Of a stretch of DNA of 64,000 nucleotides, positions 54,791-64,000 are shown in pieces (position 1 is the stretch's first letter; every line of letters begins with the position of its first letter). The stretch is from Cristatella mucedo (Eukaryota; Bryozoa; Phylactolaemata; Cristatellidae): positions 2,354,001-2,418,000 of the forward strand of contig WPIO01000060.1 in assembly GCA_009760855.2 (NCBI GenBank), read 5' to 3'. The position numbers were made by a program, and so were the translations under genes. Under the pieces are notes generated by a model. The model saw only the letters and a list, made by a program, of their open reading frames with translations. It was not told where the DNA came from and ran no database searches.

Positions 54791-55470
54791 ATATAATTGG
54801 GTAATACAAAGCAAACGTAATAAGTTATAATAGTTGTTACTTGATTATAACATTAACTCGTATCAAGGACAGCTTTTGCTCTGCAGGGTTTGGACGGAGG
54901 AATGCGCACGAGTGTTGCTCAGCGGTACCACCTGCTTTCTGCTTCCTTCTCGCTAGCTCTGTCGTTCGAGCCTCTCTTCTTATTACTTTGCATCCTTACA
55001 CTGCCTCATCGATCGCTACTGGCTCCCACCCAGGCTCCAGCCGCAATGTATTTATCACAAGCGCGTCGCCCACATCCAGTACGCCTCATTGTCAGGTGGC
55101 CATATGGCGGTGGAATTAACGCCGAGAAGCGCTGCGAGCGAGTAGCTGGATATCTAGGCAGAGGAATAGCTCGCGAGTATATATCGAACTCATGTGCGAT
55201 GCGACTGGAGCGGATGCCCTGGGAGAACGTGCGCAAGTGGAATGACTGAATAGCCTGCTGTCTAGACAGCTTACGTGGGCCGAGTTCGCCTATCCCTGAA
55301 CTAATGACTAGCCAAAATATGTGACATTGGTGCAGTAAGCTGTACGCTAAGACATAATCGATCAACGGCAACTAATCCTGGAGTAGAATCTCAATAGATT
55401 GTGCTACTGGGAGCGGTGGTCGCCAGATCTGCAGTCAGAGGAGCAAGCAGATTGAGCGAGCCGTGTGCTC

Positions 55471-55475
<5 letters not shown>
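54791..55475. other. No supported gene
   Basis: Overlapping short ORFs without motifs. Confidence 0.4.

Positions 55476-55566
<91 letters not shown>
55476..55566. repeat. (GA)n microsatellite
   Basis: About 90 bp of pure GA. Confidence 0.98.
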
Positions 55567-55568
<2 letters not shown>

Positions 55569-56156
55569 CAGCTGAGAGTAGCTAAGAGTAAGGGTATGTG
55601 GGAGAACGAGCGAGGATGTGAGAATGCAGAGGAAGATTGAGACGGCCCGCCCACAGCTCGGACGCGTTGGAAGAACGCAAGCACTCCGCCCAAGCGCACA
55701 GCGGCGGCTCCACGCCTCGGGGCCGCCGCTGTGCGACGACCCAGAGACTTCTAATACACCGCCGCCTCTAGGGATAAGCAGCGAAGGGCAACTAAGACTG
55801 CGAAGTGTGGTAAACGCGAACGTCCTGGTGTCTGCCTAGGCTTGGCACTAGATAACGATCAGACGGCGGCCTCGGTCAGGACGAATCGACGCCACAGCAG
55901 GCCACCGCAGCCGCCTCGACAACGCCGCATGCCTAGTACCGTCGGTTGTTCGCGAATGCAAGTTGGGTTTGGGGTGCGCAGTAGAGCTAGCGAAAGACCA
56001 GCAGCGCAGCTGAGGCCGAGGGGCCACAGATCGTGTCTCTGGCGCACGTGCCCGTGTCTCTGGCGCACGTGAAGCGAAGTGTGTATATTTGGCGGAGAAG
56101 AGGTAGCTCAGCTTCGAGCCGCGACCGCCGCGTAACGCGATAATAACATATATTAT

Positions 56157-56480
<324 letters not shown>

Positions 56481-57274
56481 CCGCCCTGCGAAGGAGTTAC
56501 CGAGACGCTAGATAGGCTTGCCGCACGGTCGCTGCCGCCGCCCAGGAAGGGGGCTAAAAAAGGCGATGCAGGCAAGGCCACAGCCTCCTCTGCTCCGCTC
56601 GGTGGGAGGGTACGGCTCCTGCAAGGAGCGCAGATCGTGCTCGGGCCGGCGTCCAAAAGGAAAGTTCTCGTGGTTAAAGAAGTAGCACCGACATCGCTCG
56701 TATCTTACGAACGAGTTCAAGCCGCTGCGCTGCGCTGCAATGGTGCTGATCTCGCAGCGCACGCGAGCGTGCCTGCAAGCGAGGCTGCAAGCACTCGGCT
56801 GGCCTGGTTTCCGAAATAGCGAGGCCCAGTGTTAGCCGAAATTTTGATACGAACATCCTTAAGAATGATTGTTTAAGACAGGCTAGTCCTAGAAGCTAGA
56901 ATTGCGATCGAACTAATATATCGGTCTACGTTTAACGATTTCCGCTTCGCTCCGCATTGCTTTTGCTTCTGTTAGAGACGTAAGAGCAATCGCTCAGCTG
57001 AAAGACACTTTTTCACGTGTTTTTCCGTGCAATCCTGCCACGAACTCGTTAATTCTTGGAGTTAAAGGCACGCGAGACGCTTCTGCGAAGATGGAAGCTT
57101 CGCGGACACGTCGGAATAACGTCACCGCCATTCTGTACGGCGATAATTTTTCCGGCGTCGTAATGGTTATTGTCGCAGAGTTTAACGACATTTACTTACG
57201 CCTGCACCTCCACGAAGCCACGAGGACAAAATGATGTTACTTTGGAGAGTATTATTTAGCTCGCTCGAAATATA

Positions 57275-57690
57275 AGCGGCTTTCGGTGCGTCTATGGCAG
57301 CCAATTTACTTCATCTTACGCAACGAGGAACGAGTGAGAAGCATAGTCGAGTCAGGAAGGCAGTCGAGCAGAACCTGAATAGCATGGAAGTAGCAGCTCA
57401 GTACGACTTAAAAGCATGTACCACTGTCGGCAGCAGAGAGAAGATGTGCGGGTAAGGGCCGTGGAAGTGATTTCCACAGACGACTTGCAGAGCAAAAGCT
57501 ACTGTCACCAAAACAGCCTTTAAGAGAAGGGTCGGAACGGCTAATTTATCGTACGCAGAGGACCCGAGGGCACGAGAAGGCTGAAAATGGCGCACCAGTT
57601 CAACTAGGCATGAATGCCCCAAGCCAGGGGTCAAGCCTTGTTGGTCATGTTGGTATGAATGCTGTTCCGAATCCCAAAATCGACTGGGGA
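57275..57690 (-). mobile_element. LINE family 2, 3'-end fragment, reversed
   Basis: Complement of the family 2 end: AAGCGGCTTTCGGTGCG, CATCTTACGCAACGAGG, GTAGCAGCTCAGTACGAC, GTGGAAGTGATTTCCACAG and TGGCGCACCAGTTCAACTAGG. Confidence 0.75.
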
Positions 57691-59285
57691 CCGTCATCGC
57701 AGCTTCTTTGACAAAGGAGACACGCGGCTGAACCTCTCGGATTTGTCCACCAACTTTGCAGTCGTGTTTGTCACCAGCAGGCAGAGGCCTAATGACTTAG
57801 TTGGTAGCCTGCCGAACTGTTTACAGCCTAGAAAAAACCACGGAGCTCGTAATATTTTTAATCAGCCGCCACCCACGGTGAACGGCCAGTAATCTTAGAC
57901 AATGATCAATTTCGATGTCAGCTGTGGAAGTGGTTTTCTTATTGATGTTGTTTTCAAAAGTGAAGTAGTTATCAGAGCGGACGCCTACGCTCCAAGCACG
58001 TGACGGTGGTCCACTAGAGCATATCAATTTGAACCCCCAAGTCTGCGTGTCCAACGGTGCGCTTAGCCATAACCTGCCGGTCTGCAGGGTCAACGCACCG
58101 CGGGGCAACGAGGCGGCAGCGAAAGAGTTCGCTAAAAAAAATTCCATCGCCGGGAGCTCGAAATAGGAATGCGCTCCGACAGGGAAATGGGCGCTATCGT
58201 GCGATCACTTGAGTTGCCGCCCTATTCTTGGACCGACGAGTCGCGCGTCTCTGTCACTCCTTCATGTTTGGTTTGTCGTTAGCTAACCGCCACTTATCCG
58301 ATTCCATTCTCGTGTCGATCTGCCAGCGCATGTTTGAGCGACAGAGCCTTCGGCAACCGGCTCTTTCCGGTGACCAAGAGTGCGGCAGCTTTTACCCCCC
58401 CAAAGAGCTGCTGTAGCAACCAGCGCACGAAGCTGCCGCCGCAGAAGCTTCTTCCGGCAGCAGCAGCCGAAGCAACTCTGCTCGCCGGCTGAGTCCCGCA
58501 GCATCGAAGCCAGCAGCCGCAGCGAACCATGCGCAGCAGCGCGGCCCTCAGCACGTATCACTCAGCATTCTGGCGCAAAGCTGATTCGGACGCGCTACAG
58601 AGTGGGTGCCGACGGATTGGCGCACGGAGAGCGCGTCTCCTCCGTTCGGCGGCAGCAGCAGCCGCCGCTCGTGTTTGGTTCGGCGGCGGCGGCGCCAGGA
58701 GGTTCGTTGGCGGCCTTTTCGGCGCTCGAGACTGCGATGTCAACTCAACAGGCCGCGGCCATTACCGAGTAGGACGTCAGCAGCAGCGCGGCTAAGCGAG
58801 TACGGACGAGATGCGCTAGCCGCATGAGCATCTACGTCGGCTGCGGCCAGCCTGCAGCGCCAATGTCGCATTAGAGCTGGCAGCGCCCTCGCCCGCGAAG
58901 AAGGAGCCCTCCTCAAGAAGCCGACACTACTTTGAACGCGAGAGAAAGTCCCCATCCTGTAGCGCTCTTCCAATGTCTGCTGCACGTCGGAGGCGCTAGC
59001 TATTACGGTGCGGGGGAGGAGGCGTTCGGAGGTAACGCGCCACCGTGCGCCAATCGCACGCCACTCCGCAGGCGTCACTGACTAGCCATCGAAAACTGTA
59101 GCGTCACCAGGCGTGTCACACCGACGTCAGCGAGCGCTTCGGGCGTCCCTTCGTCGTCGTCGCCTGGCGACTCGGCGCCCCTTAATCATAGCAGAGGTAC
59201 TGCCTAAAACAGTGATTTATGAGCGTGCTATTTATTGCATAAGAAACGTCTACTACCCACTTTTCGTCGGTGCATGTAAGAAAAG
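57691..59285. other. GC-rich stretch (58380-59080), no supported gene
   Basis: Several overlapping open frames on both strands (for example 58380-58772) with no shared motif. May be a CpG island or first exon of an unrecognised gene. Confidence 0.35.
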
Positions 59286-59470
59286 GTCAGCTGATTTAGC
59301 AGCCTCATTTGTGCAGCTGCGGAAGAGCCTCAGCGGAAATTTCCGCTACTGGGAGCGAGCCCGCTGCACGGATGGATTGATCGAACTCACGAACCGGATC
59401 GCGAAGAGCCGCCCTAAAGAAGTTATTAGGGCGTACGTTTACTACTCTGCTTACGGTTACTCTGACTGCG
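59286..59470 (-). mobile_element. SINE family A-related copy, reversed
   Basis: TCAGCTGATTTAGCAGCCTCATTTGTGCAGC and GGAAGAGCCTCAGCGG match the reversed tail and body; the B-box end is diverged (GATCGAACTCACGAACC). Confidence 0.6.
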
Positions 59471-59489
59471 CCGGTCGAATCGCTTAAAA

Positions 59490-59665
59490 AACACTAGCTG
59501 ATTTAGCAGCCACTTTTGTATAGGCACAGAAGACCCTTTCCATGGCTATCGCCACCCCTGGCAGCTGCAATAAAAAGTCGCCCACAGCAGAATTCGAACC
59601 CGCGACTTCAGCCTCGATAAACAATAGCCTTATCTGGTGTGCCGTCGCGGCTCGCCTCGTTTGTA
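59490..59665 (-). mobile_element. SINE family A, reversed
   Basis: AGCTGATTTAGCAGCCACTTTTGTATAGGC, GGCTATCGCCACCCCTGGCAGC, then GAATTCGAACCCGCGACTTC (B-box complement) and TGGTGTGCCGTCGCGGC. Confidence 0.8.
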
Positions 59666-60960
59666 TAAACTATCGAAGCGTGCTTGAGCGTGTATTTTGC
59701 AATATAATCCACAGAAAGCAAGGTCTCAGTGCCGATGCTGTAAAGCTGAATCGTCGCAGCTAAGGCGCTGCTTCGTGCTATTTCGGGTATTTCTTTCAGA
59801 TAGGCATTTTCCCTCGCAGCTCACCCTCACGCTGCTTCCTGGCAAACGCCGAGAGCTAGGCGGCGCATTCGCCGAAAGCGGTAGCGTTAGCAATGGTGGG
59901 TGCTGTCAGAACTCGTAATACCATGGTAAACGGGAACTCTTAAAACTCCTTACGTACTCTTTCTACAACGGCAGGGCGCTCGTTCTCAGAGCACCACGTG
60001 ATTACTGGCTAACTGCATCGTTCAGTATCCTTCAACACTTCTCTGAGCATGGGAAGTGCGGCCACTGTTGTGGTCACCGGGGATTGAACAACTTCAAGCT
60101 TCAGAGGCATGGTGACTTTTTCATAGCGGCAATTTCGCATTTACCAGGTCCAAGGCTGCTTTATCACAGAGTCAGACTGAAAATTTACAGCATAATATAG
60201 CGTAATTGTGTTTGATTGAGCTGACCCGAGTCGGCACAGGAAAATAAACCCCTGCAATATATTCTCGTGTCTAGCACCGTCCAACGTAACCGCAATTTTA
60301 CAGGGAAGCCACAAGAGTGGTATTGCATTGCATTTAAGAGCAGCTAGCTCTGAAGGGTCGCTTTATTGTAGCTCTGCTTTTAGGAGTCAGCTCATGATTA
60401 CGTATGGTGCAGAACAGCTGCGTAGCTCCCTCAGAATAATAAATAGTATCTATAGGCTCCAGTAAGGCAATCCAGTGACGGCAACAATATTTTTTATTGC
60501 TGACTGCCATTCCAGTTTGCTAGGCTGCAATGGAATACGCATAACTCTTTGGTAATTCGCCAGCAAGTGAAACATGCAGGATTTATACGATCATCTTAGA
60601 CAGGTGCTTTCGAGAAGGAAGGCATCGCAGTTAATCTTTCAGAGTACCCATGTGATCATCATTGCAGTCACACATTACACATTTTTACACTGGCTGCGTC
60701 AGCTGGCTCGGCGTGACCTCGGGACGTGACGTGTTCGCCCAAACTGCTTCGTAGAATCTGCCTTATAGTATCTGCAATACCTTTCGGACCGTTTGCAACT
60801 GCATATGGCACGAAGCAAGTCATTTTTCCTTATTTTTAGGAGACTTGCACATCATTAAAACCCGTATGTCACCTCACAACAGTTTCTGTTTTCTCGAGCA
60901 AGCTTGGATTTTTAATTTTAGATTAGCTCAGATTTTTGGCTGCCGGGGTATGTCACGTAT
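59666..60960. other. No supported gene
   Basis: Nothing recognised on either strand. Confidence 0.45.
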
Positions 60961-61100
60961 ATTATTCATTTTGTTTGTTTATCAAGCATGATTTTACTTA
61001 CCATTCAATTGCATTACCCTTTGCAGCAAATGTAAAGCGCCTAGAAAGAGACTAAGTTCTCTGGGGGCGCTTTATCAAGTGCATTATTATTATTATTAAA
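60961..61100 (+). mobile_element. LINE family 1 3'-end fragment
   Basis: TTATCAAGCATGATTTTACTTACC, then GCAGCAAATGTAAAGCGCC, AAGAGACTAAGTTCTCTGG, GGCGCTTTATCAAGTGC and an ATT repeat. A clean copy of the family tail. Confidence 0.85.
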
Positions 61101-63069
61101 GATCTGTACAAGTTGCCGACTAGTATGTAGAGCACGGATAGCTCAAATCGCAGCCTACATTAGTACATCTAGGCCTACGAGATCTAGGACCACATTGACT
61201 CAAGGAATGCCGTTGAAAAGCGACGACAGAAGAGCTCTGCTACACCCTAAGGAGAAAGGTTACAAGTTATGCTACCTCTTAAAATGTGACCAACGGCTGG
61301 ACTAATAAGCAAAGTATGCGAAAGTTCTGCAATGTCGCTTCGACGCCAGCAGTAAGAAGTGTGTAGACCCCGACCAGCAGGTCTGTCAAGGCTTGTCCAG
61401 GAGCTGGGAGCGATGGAACAAACTCAGTGCGCTCAATTTCGAGAATCAACTGAATGCTTGATGGCTAGCACGAGATGTGCAAAATCCCTGGGGCTTTTTG
61501 GGTGAAGGCCTGAAAACTTGCCGAATGTAGTTTCACAGAGCTTTGCAGGTAACTTCTGTCTCCCGAGGGAAGGCCCATCTCGTGACAGGGAGCCAGCATA
61601 AGCTCAGCAGTGCTCTTGGCATCGATACAGACCGATAAGAAAAACTCGTCACGAGAGCCGAAGGCCAGCCACTTTAACAAGCTACAGCTAAACTGGGCTG
61701 CCGACTGCAAGCAGAAGCGATTTACAGGCCGCCACTGTCTGTAAGCTGAGCTTCTTCCTGTTTCTGTCCTGTCAAGCTCGTCCTATTCGTCAGCCGAGGG
61801 CAGATGAGATTACAGCTGTTCACGATTGCTTTGTCTCAGTGCCAAAGGAGGAAGTTATGTCAATCTAGCCAGTGGCCTGGCACACTTCCATTCATGGGCT
61901 TGCGTTGCCATACGGGAGTCCATCGTGCCGATCGCTGACTAAGCTCGGTCGCTCATAGCTAGAAAGCGATCAGCAGTTCTAGCATTACACTTGGGGTGAG
62001 GAGGGGGGGGGGTAATATATATATATATATGAGGTCTTCAAACAAAAACTTGAGCTATCTGCAGACTGTGAATCAAACGCCAATTGCCACGACGAGCAGC
62101 AGCCACCACCGAGCCACAGCTGCTGACCAGCGTGTGCAGGCGCAGTGTGTCTGAGAGCGTGCAGAGGCAGCGAGTACGATTGCTGCAAGTCGCCCCCTAG
62201 GTGCCTCCCAGGACGCTACAACCCGTAATGGAGCAAACCAGACAGCAGTGTCAACCCACATCACTCAACAGCAGCTGGCAGGCCGACAGCTAGACATGGG
62301 TACCATAGCCAGCTGTGCTGCATTTCTGAGGCTTCGATAGTGTATTGCTGGCTCGAACCTCCGGCTATCAGGAATCGGCTGCCCGACCAATCAAAGTTCG
62401 GCTGCTCGAACAATCAGGCTACAGCTGCTCGACCGATCAGAGCTCGGCTGCACAGCACCTGCCGCTGCCTTGCTCAGCCAGCAGCACCCAGTCGACCGGG
62501 TGCAGAGGCACTGCTATTGCTTCAAATGGACTCGTTCAAACTACCCCAGTACTGTACATCGATACTCTTTTAGATGAAGGTTTAGAAGGTTTGCAAACAT
62601 CTGAGGGGACGTTGCAGCGGCACCACACTTCCAGGCTTACCGGCTGCCTACTCACGACTGGCCAGAGCACACCACGGCCGTTCTCAGGCATGGCGGCAGT
62701 GTGCCACGCACGGCAGCTTCGAACTGCACAATATTTTAACGCTGGGTAAAGAAGCAGGTCGATTCAGTCATCACCGAACTTCAAACAAGATAAGTCAAAT
62801 GGACGAAGAATTAAAGTACTGCCGGCCGGCCACCTGCCTGCCGTCTTAGCTGCCAGCCGCCTAATGCTTGTTTGGCATGAATAGAACACCCGGGCTGTCA
62901 CAGATCACGTCACAGTCGCAGTCCCATTCTTCACACGTCGCAGTCTCAGTACCACTCTTGGCGTCAGCAGCAGGTGCAGATTCCAATGCTCCTTCAAAGT
63001 CTGTCTTCTAAAGATTATCTGCTAGGGTCTGCTGCCCGAAGGCAGCCACTCGTGACCGACACGCTTTCG
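61101..63069. other. No supported gene; simple repeats near 62000
   Basis: A G run and a (TA)n run lie at 61995-62030. A degenerate repeat of about 25 bp around CGACCAATCA and CGACCGATCAGAGCTCGG lies at 62370-62455. Part of this stretch may be 3' untranslated sequence of the coiled-coil gene that ends at 63070. Confidence 0.4.
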
Positions 63070-63259
63070 TCAGAGCTGCTGCTGCTGCCGCTTCAGGCCG
63101 GCCAGCGCCCACTGGCTGCGCTCAGTGTGGCTGCATACGTCGACGTACTCCTTCACCAGCTCGTCAAAGCCCATTCCCACGGACTCGAGTGCCCGAAGCT
63201 TGTCGTTGCATCGCAGCAGCTCGAGCTCCTTGTCGGCCATATCCTGCTCCAGGTGAGCC
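63070..63259 (-). CDS. Last exon of a coiled-coil protein, HAUS4/AUG4-like C-terminus
   Basis: Preceded by a good acceptor (CACGTGCAG before the exon) and in phase with the exon at 63608-63676. Encodes HLEQDMADKELELLRCNDK, then ESVGMGFDELVKEYVDVC and SQWALAGLKRQQQQL and a stop. The pattern of a helical stretch, GMGFDELVKEY and a WAL near the end resembles the C-terminus of augmin subunit 4 (HAUS4 in animals, AUG4 in plants), which recruits gamma-tubulin complexes to spindle microtubules. I base this on remembered pattern only. Any coiled-coil protein is the fallback. Confidence 0.55.
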
Positions 63260-63379
63260 CTGCACGTGGCAATTGATGGAGAAATGGCCGACACCCCGAG
63301 GCATAGCATCATCACCGGGCAACTGGCCTGGTCCGGCATGCAGTCACGTGATGCACGTAAGCCAAGCCAAGGTCACCGA

Positions 63380-63585
<206 letters not shown>

Positions 63586-63607
63586 AATCCAAGGGCAGGA
63601 AGCTCAC

Positions 63608-63676
63608 CCGACTTTCCTCAGCGCCTCCACAGACTCTTTCGTGTAGGTCTCATCCAGCACTTGCAGCTCGACGACT
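63608..63676 (-). CDS. Penultimate exon of the HAUS4/AUG4-like gene
   Basis: 69 bases flanked by an acceptor (CACATTTCTCATAG) and a donor (GTGAGC), encoding VVELQVLDETYTKESVEAL then RKVG. The junction joins in frame with the last exon (two bases carried over, first exon base completing a Gly codon). TYT..SVEALRK is the start of the same helical region. Upstream exons are outside the window or not recognised up to 64000. Confidence 0.5.
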
Positions 63677-64000
63677 CTATGAGAAATGTGAGCCGGGTTC
63701 GCTCAGCGCACCTTGCAACCGCATGGGGGGAGGAGGAGGCGGAGGGCCTCATGGCCAGCAGCTATCCAATCATTTTTGCCATGCCTGGTTTCGTGGAAGA
63801 ATGGCTACAAGCATCATGCAATTGGCTGTCTCATCCATGAGTGCAGTCGTGCGCACGTATCGCTTCCTCACTGGTCCTCACTGGCGACCGCTTTGCACAC
63901 TGCTTACTTCCGTTTGGATGATTGTAAGTGACCCCCTGCCGGGCTGCCCAAAAACCCCCCATTGATGTCCACATGTAGAACCCTCCCTCCCCCTCCAGAA

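Overview
The window is nuclear DNA of a metazoan, probably an invertebrate. It has tRNA-derived SINEs, two families of CR1/L2-like LINEs, many microsatellites, one spliced gene fragment and one long single-exon gene. I cannot name the species; a free-living flatworm is only a guess from the repeat style.

Positions 1 to about 19,300 are strikingly AT-rich and hold most of a Maverick/Polinton (adintovirus-like) endogenous DNA virus. Its left end lies outside the window. Recognisable genes are a protein-primed family B DNA polymerase (broken), a phospholipase A2 (PLA2)-like virion protein, an adenain-type cysteine protease, zinc-ribbon proteins, a packaging ATPase, capsid and penton-like proteins, several fibre-like proteins, a probable lambda-exonuclease/YqaJ-type nuclease, a retrovirus-like integrase and a Cys-rich membrane protein. 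Genes are packed on both strands; convergent pairs overlap at their stops and two divergent pairs share short promoters. At least ten start codons lie within 0 to 9 bases of a TATAG-type motif. Nearly every gene carries frameshifts or in-frame stops. The major capsid gene is also split by a SINE and by a 5'-truncated LINE, both flanked by small target-site duplications. The same repeat families occur in the flanking DNA, so the virus is fixed in a host chromosome and not expressed as a virus from this locus.

From about 19.3 to 34.8 kb the window is a graveyard of nested LINEs and SINEs on both strands with no host gene that I can support. From about 34.8 to 47.6 kb the DNA is GC-rich. It contains two copies of an unclassified GC-rich repeat, tandem repeats, and one convincing gene: a 578-residue single-pass membrane protein on the minus strand (42,243-43,979).

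From about 47.6 to 62.9 kb there are more LINE and SINE fragments and large (CT)n, (AG)n, (CA)n and (TA)n arrays. The right edge (63,070-63,676, minus strand) has the last two exons of a coiled-coil protein resembling the C-terminus of the augmin subunit HAUS4, with a (GA)n array in the intron between them.

The SINE family with the GGCTCGAGCCCC-type B box and LINE family 1 end in the same hairpin tail, pointing to a SINE/LINE partnership. All identifications come from reading motifs; no database search was possible.
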